From Crateriforma conspicua (GTDB lineage Bacteria; Planctomycetota; Planctomycetia; Pirellulales; Pirellulaceae), in NCBI RefSeq assembly GCF_007752935.1, contig NZ_CP036319.1, forward strand, positions 3,968,001 through 4,032,000: a stretch of 64,000 bases of DNA, in the 5' to 3' direction. Below the pieces are notes generated by a model. That model saw nothing but the letters and a program-made list of their open reading frames with translations, did no database searches and was not told the origin of the DNA. The translations under genes were made by a program, and so were the position numbers. This document shows positions 18,329-27,517 of this stretch, in pieces (position 1 is the stretch's first letter; every line of letters begins with the position of its first letter).

Positions 18329-20215
18329 ATGAGACTTCTGATCTTCGCGTGTCTAGTCGGACTGGCGTCAGCACACGTCACCGCGGACCAAGACCGCCCG
18401 AACATTCTTTGGCTATCCTGCGAAGACATCAGCCCGCACCTGGGATGTTACGGCGACCCGAATGCCATCACGCCGAACATCGATCAGTTGGCGAAGGAAA
18501 GTGTGCGGTTTTCCCATGCGTTCACCACCGCGGGAGTGTGCGCGCCGTGCCGCAGCGGGATCATCACCGGCATGTATCAAACGACCCTCGGGACGCACCA
18601 TATGCGGTGCACGGCAAAGTTGCCCGACGACATCAAACCGTTTCCGGTCTATCTACGTGGTGCGGGATATTACTGCACGAACAATTCCAAAACGGACTAC
18701 CAGTTCGACCATCCCAAAGACACCTGGGACGACTCATCCGGCAAAGCCCATTGGCGCAAACGTCCGGACAAGTCCCAGCCGTTCTTTTCGGTCTTCAATT
18801 TCGGCGGTTGCCACGAGTCGGGAATCGCAAGTTCGGAGAAGTACAAGTCCGTGACTGAAGTGTTGGCCCCTTCGGAGCGTCAAGACGCCGACGCGTTGAC
18901 GCTTCCGCCCTACTGTCCCGACACGCCGATCGTTCGCGAAGACTGGAAACGCAACTACGAACTGATCACGGCGATGGATCACTGGGCCGGTGACTTGTTG
19001 GATCAGTTGAAGAAAGACGGCCTGTACGAAAACACAATCATCATGTTTTGGTCGGACCATGGTGTCGGATTACCGCGGGCCAAACGATGGCTTTACGATT
19101 CCGGAACGCACATTCCACTGGTGATTCGCATCCCATCCAAGTTTCGTGGCTCTGGCGAAGGCCTGCCTGGAACGACAACCGATCGGCTGGTCAGTTCGAT
19201 CGACTTTGGCCCCACCGTGCTGCGGCTTGCAGGCGTTGAAATCCCAACCCATGTTCAAGGGCAACCTTTTCTGGGTGACGGTGCCCAAACGCCACGCGAA
19301 TATGTCTACGGCGGACGTGATCGCATGGATGAACGCTACGACATCATCCGAACGGTACGTGACAAACGGTTCCGATACATTCGGAATTACGAGCCGCTGA
19401 AGACCTATTACCAGTACATGAACACGCCGGAGAAGGGCGCGACGATGCGCGAGCTTCGACGACTTCACGAAGCGGGAGAATTGCCGGCTGAAGCAGAGGC
19501 TTTGTTCGCGTCCACCAAGCCGGTCGAAGAATTGTACGACTGTGTCGCCGACCCCCATCAAGTCAACAATCTGGCGGATGATCCCGCATTTGCTGACCAG
19601 CTGAAACGTATGCGCGATGCGCACCTTCGCTGGGTCAAGCAGACTCGGGATATCGGATTGATTCCCGAGCCGATCATCATCGAACGGCGAGAACGGCTGG
19701 GCAACGAGTACGCGATCCTTCGGCAACCGGGGCAAGAACAAACGGTGTCTCGAATCGCCGACACGGCCGTGTTGGCGTCATCAGGGCCGTCGGCGTTGCC
19801 CAATTTGATCGCGGCAACCGATGACAGCGACAGCGCCGTGCGCTACTGGGCGGCGGTTGGCATCGGCAACATGGCGGATTCGGCCAAGGGGTCGGCGATG
19901 CAGCAGATGCAAAAGATGTTGCATGACGATTCGTCGGCGGTTCGCACCGCTGCGGCGCGGGCGCTTTGCCGGATGGGCACGCCGGAACAAGCGTTGGGTG
20001 TGCTGATCGATGAGATGACGACGGGACAGCAGTGGGAACGCTTGCACGCGGCGATCGTCTTGGACGAGATCGACGAACAAGCTCGACCCGTCATCGATGC
20101 CATGCGGCAAGGTCTGCAATACACGCCCGGGTTCAACTCCGAAGGCAAGTACCGCGTTCGCGTCATCAATCGTGCACTCAACGAACTGGAAGGCACCAAC
20201 AACACGGTCAAATGA
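18329..20215 (+). CDS. Secreted sulfatase with C-terminal HEAT repeats
   Basis: This 628-residue protein has a signal peptide (1-19), then a type I sulfatase domain (about 23-460). The domain includes RPNILWLSCEDISPHLGCYG with metal ligands and Cys71 in CAPCR, the formylglycine site (C-x-P-x-R rule satisfied). The distal metal-binding motif is WSDHGVGLPRAKRWLYDSGTHIP. Residues about 475-625 form HEAT-like helical pairs (AVRYWAAVGIGNM, AVRTAAARALCRMG), as in a known planctomycete sulfatase subgroup. The ATG at 18329 gives the signal peptide; the frame is open 60 bases further up. It hydrolyses a sulfate ester outside the cytoplasm, substrate unknown. It starts just after the 91-bp repeat array. 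Confidence 0.92.
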   Translation: MRLLIFACLVGLASAHVTADQDRPNILWLSCEDISPHLGCYGDPNAITPNIDQLAKESVRFSHAFTTAGVCAPCRSGIITGMYQTTLGTHHMRCTAKLPDDIKPFPVYLRGAGYYCTNNSKTDYQFDHPKDTWDDSSGKAHWRKRPDKSQPFFSVFNFGGCHESGIASSEKYKSVTEVLAPSERQDADALTLPPYCPDTPIVREDWKRNYELITAMDHWAGDLLDQLKKDGLYENTIIMFWSDHGVGLPRAKRWLYDSGTHIPLVIRIPSKFRGSGEGLPGTTTDRLVSSIDFGPTVLRLAGVEIPTHVQGQPFLGDGAQTPREYVYGGRDRMDERYDIIRTVRDKRFRYIRNYEPLKTYYQYMNTPEKGATMRELRRLHEAGELPAEAEALFASTKPVEELYDCVADPHQVNNLADDPAFADQLKRMRDAHLRWVKQTRDIGLIPEPIIIERRERLGNEYAILRQPGQEQTVSRIADTAVLASSGPSALPNLIAATDDSDSAVRYWAAVGIGNMADSAKGSAMQQMQKMLHDDSSAVRTAAARALCRMGTPEQALGVLIDEMTTGQQWERLHAAIVLDEIDEQARPVIDAMRQGLQYTPGFNSEGKYRVRVINRALNELEGTNNTVK

Positions 20216-20383
20216 ACGGGGCGGGGTGTTTGTTGTGCACCATCGGTGTGGCTCGGCACATTCAACGTTCGGTGGCTGATTTGCCGGTGAAAATGTCGGC
20301 CGGATGCAGCGAGAAACGATGGTCCCGCTTGGAACGCGACTGATCTACAATCCCGGCATTTTCGGGCAAAGGGTTCCCGGCCG

Positions 20384-20992
20384 ATGGATCAGATCATTGA
20401 ATTGTTGGCGGTGATCGCCAGTGCGATCTTTGGTGTCTCGTTGGCCAGACGGCACAACATGGACTTCGCCGGCGTGTTCAGCATGGCGTTGATCGTGGCG
20501 TTTGGTGGTGGATCGTTGCGCGACATTTTTCTGGATCGACACCCGCTGTTCTGGATCGAAAAGCATCACTATCCGGTGATCGTGTTTTTCCTTTCGCTGT
20601 TGACGTCGGTGGTGCCGCGATTCCCAAAGTCGATCGAGAAATGGCTGATCATTCCTGATGCCTTGGGGCTGGGGTTGTTCAGTGTTGCGGGTACGGACGC
20701 GGCGTTGGAATCGGGAACATCGTTTTTTGTCGCCGCTTTGATGGGCGCGATCACCGGAACCTTTGGCGGCGTGGTGGCGGAGGTGATCTGTAACCAAGTC
20801 CCCAGTCTGTTTCGCCCCGCCCCCATGTACGCGACTTGTGCGTTCACCGGATCCTGGTTTTATGTGTTGTTGCAGCAATGGGAACCGGCACGACCGGTCG
20901 CCGGTCCGGTCGCCATCATCGTGATCGTTGCCTTTCGACTGATGGCGTTGCGCTTTCAATGGATCTTGCCGCAAATGGAGGCGGACGAATAA
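20384..20992 (+). CDS. TRIC / UPF0126 family membrane channel protein
   Basis: This 202-residue integral membrane protein has about seven hydrophobic segments and the duplicated UPF0126 (YicG/TRIC-type) unit. Each half carries a Gly-rich bend: FGGGSLRDIFLDRHPLFWI in the first, GTFGGVVAEVICNQVPSLF in the second. Bacterial and archaeal relatives are trimeric monovalent cation channels; some have been discussed as glycine or other solute transporters. The gene ends 3 bp before the convergent GH117-type gene, so they share a very short 3' junction. No obvious functional link to its neighbours. Confidence 0.85.
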   Translation: MDQIIELLAVIASAIFGVSLARRHNMDFAGVFSMALIVAFGGGSLRDIFLDRHPLFWIEKHHYPVIVFFLSLLTSVVPRFPKSIEKWLIIPDALGLGLFSVAGTDAALESGTSFFVAALMGAITGTFGGVVAEVICNQVPSLFRPAPMYATCAFTGSWFYVLLQQWEPARPVAGPVAIIVIVAFRLMALRFQWILPQMEADE

Positions 20993-20995
20993 AGC

Positions 20996-22303
20996 CTAGC
21001 GTTGCAATTCCGCCTGAGCGTCCGATTCGATGCGTTCTCGTTGCTGTTCGGACAGACCAAACTTAAAATTGATTTCTGGGTCGTTGAAGATATCGCTTTC
21101 CTTCATTTCGATATCGTCCACGTCCAGGCTGAGATCGCAATCGAATCGCGCAAGCATGCTGTGGCTTTTGCCTTCGTCGCGTTTGATGTTGCGAAAGTGG
21201 CACAGCCCCCACGTGATCCCCCGTCCGTCCTTGGTATCGGTGAACGCATCGGGAACGTAGGCACCGGGCGCGATCGGCATCAGGCCAGTGATTGCGGCGA
21301 CTTCGAAATTGACGCCATCGGGTGCGTACTGGATGGTGTTGTGTTCCAGCCCGTGCCGGCTGACCAGCGCCGCCAAGCCCTCTTTGAATGGGAACAAGGA
21401 TGTTTCGTGGCCCGAGTTGATGACGGGGTTCAGCGGGTGTTTGCGAAACGGACCGAACGGATGATCGGCGATGGCCAAGCCTTGGGCTCGCACCGGTGGG
21501 TCGCCGCCCATTTCGCCTTTGTAATAAAGATAGATTTGGCCGTTTCGCACCAGCGGATACGGATCATGGATCACGTATTGGTCCCAGGATCCCGGCGGTC
21601 CGTTGTCGACGACGATCTTGTTGCACGGGGTCCACGGGCCATCGGGCGAATCGGCCACCGATGCGGACACGGGACAGTCGTCGCCGTTGGTCGCACTGCT
21701 GGTTCGGCTGCCCGGCATCGCCAAGTACGCTTGATAATAAAGGTAGTACTTGCCTTTCCAAACCAGGATGTCGGGTGTGGAAACGGATCGCCAACCGGGA
21801 TTGGGTTTCTCGTTTCGCTCGATCGCCACGCCCTGCTCTTGCCACGTAAAACCGTCGGTGCTGGTCGCATACCAGATTTCCGCCAAGTCCCAATCGCGTG
21901 ACGGGATCGCGTCGTTGGCTCCGCCGTCATAGTCGGGCGGCGTCGCAGTGTGACGCTTGGTGTACCAGACGTAGAACTTGCCATCGTGCTTGATGATCTT
22001 GGTCGCGTCACGCCGGGAAACGGTGCCGTCGCCGTTGGAATAGTCCAAACCTTTCAATGGCGTGTACTTGAAACGACTGAACAGTTCGTTGCGTGCGCAG
22101 TCCAATCCCGCATAGGTTCCGTCGTAAACGCGCTGCATCGCGCGGCTAAGCGGCATGTCCGGTTTCTGTTCGGGAACCTCGCCGTAAGGAAAAGCCGGGG
22201 CAGATTTCGGATCCGTCGGTTCGTCGGCGACGCAACACATGGCCGACATCAGACCGCCGGTGAGAACACAGGTGGGAATCAGTAAGCGGAAAAGACTTCG
22301 CAT
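20996..22303 (-). CDS. Secreted glycoside hydrolase, GH117-like
   Basis: This 435-residue protein has a signal peptide (1-25). The rest looks like a five-bladed propeller of clan GH-F style, with motifs I associate with GH117 (3,6-anhydro-alpha-L-galactosidases acting on neoagaro-oligosaccharides): DGTVSRRDATKIIKHDGKFYVWYTKR, AEIWYATSTDGFTWQEQG, VSTPDILVWKGKYYLYYQ and VIHDPYPLVRNGQIYLYYKG. Related GH43-type enzymes cannot be excluded by eye. The ATG at 22303 starts the signal peptide; the frame is open far upstream, but that part lacks homology-like character. The gene is divergent from a sulfatase 268 bp away, which supports a role in degrading a sulfated galactan such as agar, porphyran or carrageenan (inference). 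Confidence 0.75.
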   Translation of the reverse strand: MRSLFRLLIPTCVLTGGLMSAMCCVADEPTDPKSAPAFPYGEVPEQKPDMPLSRAMQRVYDGTYAGLDCARNELFSRFKYTPLKGLDYSNGDGTVSRRDATKIIKHDGKFYVWYTKRHTATPPDYDGGANDAIPSRDWDLAEIWYATSTDGFTWQEQGVAIERNEKPNPGWRSVSTPDILVWKGKYYLYYQAYLAMPGSRTSSATNGDDCPVSASVADSPDGPWTPCNKIVVDNGPPGSWDQYVIHDPYPLVRNGQIYLYYKGEMGGDPPVRAQGLAIADHPFGPFRKHPLNPVINSGHETSLFPFKEGLAALVSRHGLEHNTIQYAPDGVNFEVAAITGLMPIAPGAYVPDAFTDTKDGRGITWGLCHFRNIKRDEGKSHSMLARFDCDLSLDVDDIEMKESDIFNDPEINFKFGLSEQQRERIESDAQAELQR

Positions 22304-22571
22304 CGAGCGGAACCTGAGCGGGAAAACATTTTGGGGACATCGGGCGGAGTGCCTCGCAGAGGGCGGCACGGCTGCTGATTGTAAACAATCGTCGGCGTGG
22401 TCGTGATGAATCGGGCAATCGGCTGATTCGGCCGCTATGGTGACGACGGCTTCGCTAAGATGGTGATGCCTGGATAGCGGGCGACGAACCCAATCGGCTG
22501 GCCGCTGCCGGGGCATCCCTGCCGCCCAATTTTGTTCATTCCCACCTGTCTGATCGAAAGGTTCGCCTGAC
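22304..22571. promoter_or_regulatory. Divergent promoter region between GH117-like and sulfatase genes
   Basis: This 268-bp stretch separates two divergent carbohydrate-active genes and should contain both promoters. No operator palindrome could be picked with confidence. Its position makes it the natural place for substrate-induced control of both genes. Confidence 0.4.
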
Positions 22572-23966
22572 ATGCGATCCGTCATTTTTGCCGCTCTGGT
22601 CTGTGCAGCCTTGTCATCACTGCGGGCCGACGAACGTCCCAATGTCTTGGTGATTTTGTGTGACGACATTGGTGCCCATGAACTGTCGCTGTACGGACAT
22701 CCCAAACACCAGACCCCGGTCTTGGATGATTTGGGCCGCACGGGGTTGTGGTTCACGACGGGGTATTCCACGCCGATTTGTCACCCGACTCGGTTCGAGA
22801 TCATGACCGGCCAGTACGCGCACCATAACGGCGTGTACCATTTCCCCGGAAGACCAGGCGGGCCGCCGGCGAACACCGGCCCCGATGATATCGCCAGCCA
22901 TTTGACGTTCGGAAAACTGTTTCAACAGGCCGGATACGCGACCGCGCACGCTGGCAAGTGGCAGTTGTCCGGTGAACATCCGACGCTGATTCGTGAATGT
23001 GGATTTGACGAGTATTGCATGTGGGCCTACACCCACAATCTACCGGAAGGCGTGAAGCATGACGGCGCTTGGGAAGGAAAGCCAGGCGGCAAGACGTGTC
23101 GTTACTGGCATCCATCAGTGGTCCAAAACGGTGAGTACCTGGACACGGATGATGACAGTTATGGACCGGACATCTATTCCGATTTCATCTTAGACTTCAT
23201 CGGACGTCATCCGGATGATCCATTCTTCGTTTACTATCCGATGGCTTTGACGCACGGCCAGTTTTTCACCACGCCGGATACGACGGAAACAATCGAGGAT
23301 CGATTCAAGCACAACCAGAAAAAGAACTGGCAAGCCAACGTCGAGTACACCGACAAGATCATCGGCAAATTGGTCAGTGGCTTGGAAACGATGGGACGCC
23401 GTGACAACACCTTGGTGATTTTCGTTGGTGACAACGGAACCGGCGGCAATGGCAAGGGCAAGACCACGGAAATGGGATGCCGTGTTCCGTTCATCGTCAA
23501 CGGACCGGACTTGGTCAAACCGTCGGGGGAATGTCGTGAATTGGTGGACCTGTCGGATATTTTGCCGACGATCTGTGAAGTGGCTGCGATTGATCTGCCC
23601 AACGACCACATCGTTGACGGGGTATCGTTTGCACCTTACTTGAAAGGCGATATGACACCGCTGCGAGAATGGATCTACGCTCCGCTGGGCGGCAAACGAG
23701 TGCTAAGGACCAAGCGGTATCTGTTGGAAAACAATTCACCAACCAACTTTGGTCAACTGTACGACTGTGGTGAATCACGTGACGGCACTGGATACGTTGA
23801 TATCACGGACGATCCGAGTGCCGAAGCGGTTGAGGCACGTCAAAGCATGCTGCAGATTTTGGAAGATAAACCGGTTCCCAATGTGGCGGACAAGAAACCG
23901 GCTGCTGTGAAAAAGAACGGGAAGAAGGGAAATTCCAAGTCCAGTGCCAAGCCGGCCGTCAAGTGA
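22572..23966 (+). CDS. Secreted type I sulfatase
   Basis: This 464-residue enzyme has a signal peptide (1-19, ending LRAD), then RPNVLVILCDDIGAHELSLYG with the metal-binding aspartates. Cys70 lies in CHPTR, the formylglycine motif, followed by FEIMTGQ. The distal metal site is VIFVGDNGTGGNGKGKTTEMGCRVP. The C-terminal about 30 residues are Lys/Ala-rich (KKPAAVKKNGKKGNSK), a low-complexity tail of unknown use. It is divergent from the GH117-like gene and is followed at 60 bp by the DUF1549/DUF1553 gene, so it may head a four-gene operon. Expected activity: exported sulfate ester hydrolysis. Confidence 0.92.
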   Translation: MRSVIFAALVCAALSSLRADERPNVLVILCDDIGAHELSLYGHPKHQTPVLDDLGRTGLWFTTGYSTPICHPTRFEIMTGQYAHHNGVYHFPGRPGGPPANTGPDDIASHLTFGKLFQQAGYATAHAGKWQLSGEHPTLIRECGFDEYCMWAYTHNLPEGVKHDGAWEGKPGGKTCRYWHPSVVQNGEYLDTDDDSYGPDIYSDFILDFIGRHPDDPFFVYYPMALTHGQFFTTPDTTETIEDRFKHNQKKNWQANVEYTDKIIGKLVSGLETMGRRDNTLVIFVGDNGTGGNGKGKTTEMGCRVPFIVNGPDLVKPSGECRELVDLSDILPTICEVAAIDLPNDHIVDGVSFAPYLKGDMTPLREWIYAPLGGKRVLRTKRYLLENNSPTNFGQLYDCGESRDGTGYVDITDDPSAEAVEARQSMLQILEDKPVPNVADKKPAAVKKNGKKGNSKSSAKPAVK

Positions 23967-24026
23967 TTGCGGCCAGGTGGTGTATCGATGGGGCAAGTGT
24001 GAGAGGATGCTTTCGCGGGTGAACCA

Positions 24027-26174
24027 TTGATGAATTGTTGGATCCGATCGGCATTGGCGTTGGGCATCATGGTCATGATCGGTGCGCGCGGTTGGGCCGA
24101 CGATCGAATCGACTTTCGCACCGACGTGCTGCCAATTTTGACCAAACACGGTTGTAACGCCGGCGCCTGCCATGGGGCCGCTTTGGGGCGAGGCAATTTC
24201 AAGCTTTCGTTGTTCGGCAGTCGACCTGTCGATGACTACGATGCGATCGTGCGGCAAGTCGGCGGGCGTCGGGTCAATGGCGTGCGTCCGGAAAACAGTT
24301 TGTTGCTGCTGAAACCGACCGAGCAACTGGCCCACGGAGGCGAACTTCGATTCGATGTTGATAGCGACGCGGCGCAAACGATCACGCGATGGATCGCGGC
24401 GGGAGCCCGGTTCGAAAGCGATCGACGTTTGGTCGACGTTTCAGTTCATCCGCCACAGGTCACCGTCGGTGCGGTCGGCCAATCGATTCCGTTGAAGGCG
24501 ATCGCCCAGTTTAGTGACGGGACGACCCGAGACGTCACGGCGTACACGATCTTGGCACCGGATGATGCCGCCGCACTGTCGGTCCAGGACGATGGTGGAT
24601 CGGTCCAAGTGTTGCGGCCGGGCAGCCACGTTCTGGTCGCGCGCTATATCAACCGCGTCCAGCCGATTCAGATTCGTGCTCCGATTGGCGATGCGGCTTT
24701 GGAAGTTGAATCAGATGAGCAGAGTGATGAATCAATCGGAATGATCGATCGCAGCGTCAATCAAATGCTGGTTGATCTGCGGTTGCCGGCGTCGCCGAAA
24801 ACCGATGACGAAGCATTCTTAAGAAGGGTCACGTTGGATTTGACGGGGCGTTTACCAACGCTTCAGCAACGACGTTTGTTTCTAGATGACCGTCGCAACG
24901 ACAAGCGAAAACGGTGGATCGATCGCTTGTTGGAATCCGAAGCGTTCAGCCGTTATTGGACGTCGCGGCTGGCGGAGTGGTTTCGCGTCCGCAGTCAGAA
25001 CAACGACCAGAAAGCGACAGAAGCTTATCGCGATTGGCTGTATCGATCGATTCAGGACCGCGTCGGTTTCGATGATTTGGTCCAGCAAATGTTGACGGCG
25101 ACCGGTGACACGCACCAAGTCGGGCCGGCAAACTTCTATCGAACCGCACCGGGCGGACGCCCCACCGCGGAATTGGTCAGCGAAGTTTTCATGGGTTCGC
25201 GAATGCGATGTGCGAATTGCCACGATCATCCGCTGGACCGCTGGACACAGGATGATTACCACGGCTTGGCGGCAATTTTTGCCACCGTGCAATCGGGACC
25301 CGTTGTTCGATTGGATTCCACCGCCACCACCACGCATCCGGTGACGCTGCAGCCGGCCGTGCCGCAAATTCCTGGCGGACGACGGTTGGCAACCGACCAG
25401 CCCATGGTGCAGACGTTTTCACGGTGGCTGGTCGACGACGGCAATCCATACTTTGCCAAGGCGGCCGTCAATCGAATGTGGAAACACATGATGGGGCGTG
25501 GATTGGTCGATGCCGTCGATGATTTCCGGCAAACGAATCCCGCCAGCCATCCGGAATTGCTGCAACACTTGGCCGATGACTTTGTGGCCAACGGATACCA
25601 GATTCGCAAGACTCTGCATTTGATCGCCAACAGTGATGCTTACCAACGCGACAGCGTCGCGAATTCACAAAACCAGCACGACGACCGTTTCTACTCCCAC
25701 GCGTTGCGTCGACCATTGTCGCCGTCCGTGCTGGCTGATGCCATCAGCGATGTCATTGGCATTGCCGATGACTATTCGGCTTGGGGCGAAATCGACCGAG
25801 CGATTGATTTGGTCGACGGGGCGGTGCAAGTTCCATCGTTGGCGGTTTTGGGGCGATGCGATCCCAAAGCGATTTGCACGCCCGATGATGGGACGTCGAC
25901 CGGCATGTCGACGATGCTGCACCTGTTCAATGGTGAATTGCTGAACGACCGAATCGATGCAACACGTGGGCGGTTAAGGGCCTGTCGTGATGCCAACATG
26001 ACCGCGATGCAGACGGTCGAACAGATTTACGCGGCGGCATTATGTCGAGAACCAATGGAGAATGAAAAGGCATTCTGGGTGACTCATTTGGATCAGGCAG
26101 ATGACCAGGCGGCTTTCTTGGAAGATGTGATGTGGGCGATGGTGTCCAGTCGCGAATTCGCAACCAATCATTAG
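24027..26174 (+). CDS. DUF1549/DUF1553 protein with N-terminal PSD-type Cys motif
   Basis: This 715-residue exported protein is typical of planctomycetes. After a signal peptide (1-23) comes FRTDVLPILTKHGCNAGACHGA, with Cys42, Cys47 and His48 as in planctomycete cytochrome-like (PSD) domains, though the spacing (C-x4-CH) is not the standard haem CxxCH. A Big-2-like Ig domain follows (about 135-230, SIPLKAIAQFSDGTTRDVTAY). DUF1549 covers about 240-450 (VNQMLVDLRLP, FLRRVTLDLTGRLPT, RMRCANCHDHPLDRWTQDDYHGLAAIFA). DUF1553 covers about 465-700 (NPYFAKAAVNRMWKHMMGRGLVDAVDDFR). Biochemical function is unknown. It is linked to the next gene, DUF1501, by a gap of only 8 bp, the usual pairing. Confidence 0.92.
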   Translation: MMNCWIRSALALGIMVMIGARGWADDRIDFRTDVLPILTKHGCNAGACHGAALGRGNFKLSLFGSRPVDDYDAIVRQVGGRRVNGVRPENSLLLLKPTEQLAHGGELRFDVDSDAAQTITRWIAAGARFESDRRLVDVSVHPPQVTVGAVGQSIPLKAIAQFSDGTTRDVTAYTILAPDDAAALSVQDDGGSVQVLRPGSHVLVARYINRVQPIQIRAPIGDAALEVESDEQSDESIGMIDRSVNQMLVDLRLPASPKTDDEAFLRRVTLDLTGRLPTLQQRRLFLDDRRNDKRKRWIDRLLESEAFSRYWTSRLAEWFRVRSQNNDQKATEAYRDWLYRSIQDRVGFDDLVQQMLTATGDTHQVGPANFYRTAPGGRPTAELVSEVFMGSRMRCANCHDHPLDRWTQDDYHGLAAIFATVQSGPVVRLDSTATTTHPVTLQPAVPQIPGGRRLATDQPMVQTFSRWLVDDGNPYFAKAAVNRMWKHMMGRGLVDAVDDFRQTNPASHPELLQHLADDFVANGYQIRKTLHLIANSDAYQRDSVANSQNQHDDRFYSHALRRPLSPSVLADAISDVIGIADDYSAWGEIDRAIDLVDGAVQVPSLAVLGRCDPKAICTPDDGTSTGMSTMLHLFNGELLNDRIDATRGRLRACRDANMTAMQTVEQIYAAALCREPMENEKAFWVTHLDQADDQAAFLEDVMWAMVSSREFATNH

Positions 26175-26182
26175 CGAGCCAG

Positions 26183-27517
26183 ATGTCGATGAAATCGTCT
26201 TTGCGTTGCGACGGTGTCAGTCGCCGAAACATCATCCGCGTGGGAGGCTTGACCGCCTTCGGTCTCGGCATCGGTGGATTCCATCGCTGTCGACGTGCCA
26301 ATGCCGACAATCTACCGGTTGCCAGGGCGAAATCCTGCATCCTGGTTTGGCTGGATGGTGGACCAAGCCACTTGGAATCCTTTGACGTCAAACCGGATGC
26401 GGCGGAAGAGGTTCGTGGGCCGTTGGGTTCGATTCCAACGTCGATTCCTGGTGTTCGAATCGGCGAATGCTTGCCCCGTTTGGCCGGCTTGCTTCATAAG
26501 ATTACGATTGTGCGTTCGATGACGTCGCCGCTGGGCGAACATAACTTTGGGACGCACTACATGATGACGGGCTATCGTCCATCGCCGGCGTTGGATTACC
26601 CCGCGTTCGGATCCACTTTGGCGATGCAGCGTCCTGCATCCGGTGTGCTACCGCCGAATGTGGCGGTTCCCAAGTTCACCGGCAATATCCAGGATCACGG
26701 TTTTCTGCCATCCGAAACCGCAGCCTTTGAAGTCGGCGGCAAACCTGACCAAGCTGATTTTCGGGTCAAAGATTTGGACTTTTTTCACGGCCTGGATCTT
26801 CAACGACTGGATCGTCGACGCCAATTCGTTGACGCGATTGATCAGTTCAGTCGCGCTACGGATGCGGGCGGTTTTCAACCGAACGAAGATTTGCGACGTG
26901 CCTATGATTTGATCGCGTTCGCCGACGCCAAAGCCGCCTTTGACATTCATAGCGAACCAGACGCGGTACGGAAACGCTATGGTCGGGTTGGCGGCAACGG
27001 TGTGGGGCAAAGTTGTTTGCTGGCGCGACGTTTGGTCGAACGGGGCGTTCCTTTTGTGACGGTGAACAGTCCAGGTTGGGATACGCACCAAGACATCGTG
27101 AATCTGAAACAGCGATTTCCCAACGACAAGAACGCTCACCTACCGGCACTGGATCGTGCGGTGTCCGCTTTGGTGGAAGACTTGGATCAGCGTGGACGTC
27201 TGGACGACACATTGGTCATCGTGATGGGAGAGTTCGGTCGGACGCCGAAGATCAACACTCGCGGTGGTCGCGATCATTGGCCCAACTGCTTCAGCGTTTT
27301 GCTGGCAGGCGGAGGGATCACGGCTGGCAATGTTTATGGGGCCAGCGACGCACAGGGTGAACTGCCCGCCGATCAACCGGTGACACCCGCGGACTTGGCC
27401 GCCACGGTCTATACCTTGCTGGGCATTGATCCCGCGGGTGTGCTGAAGACATCCGACGGTCGACCGGTACGAATCACGCCGGACGGTTCGCGGGCGATCC
27501 GCGGAATCATGGCATGA
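26183..27517 (+). CDS. DUF1501 protein with Tat signal
   Basis: This 444-residue protein belongs to DUF1501, distantly related to the alkaline phosphatase/sulfatase superfamily. It begins with a twin-arginine signal (VSRRNIIRVGGLTAFGLGIGGF). Family landmarks are ILVWLDGGPSHLESFDVKPDA, FGTHYMMTGYRPS, FVTVNSPGWDTHQDI and LDDTLVIVMGEFGRTPKIN, then GRDHWPNCFSVLLAGGGI. The metal-binding-like D, H and E residues are present, but the reaction is unknown. It follows the DUF1549/1553 gene by 8 bp and overlaps the WD40 gene by 4 bp (ATGA), implying one transcript and coupled translation. The ATG at 26183 was chosen to give the normal Tat leader. Confidence 0.92.
   Translation: MSMKSSLRCDGVSRRNIIRVGGLTAFGLGIGGFHRCRRANADNLPVARAKSCILVWLDGGPSHLESFDVKPDAAEEVRGPLGSIPTSIPGVRIGECLPRLAGLLHKITIVRSMTSPLGEHNFGTHYMMTGYRPSPALDYPAFGSTLAMQRPASGVLPPNVAVPKFTGNIQDHGFLPSETAAFEVGGKPDQADFRVKDLDFFHGLDLQRLDRRRQFVDAIDQFSRATDAGGFQPNEDLRRAYDLIAFADAKAAFDIHSEPDAVRKRYGRVGGNGVGQSCLLARRLVERGVPFVTVNSPGWDTHQDIVNLKQRFPNDKNAHLPALDRAVSALVEDLDQRGRLDDTLVIVMGEFGRTPKINTRGGRDHWPNCFSVLLAGGGITAGNVYGASDAQGELPADQPVTPADLAATVYTLLGIDPAGVLKTSDGRPVRITPDGSRAIRGIMA

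Noticed and set aside
17502-18858. Short open frames within the 91-bp array, including a 239-residue frame into the sulfatase gene
   Set aside because: They are periodic by-products of the repeat or out-of-frame shadows of the sulfatase gene.
22304-22771. N-terminal extension of the GH117-like protein to 22771
   Set aside because: The extra 156 residues lack domain character, while a proper signal peptide begins at 22303.
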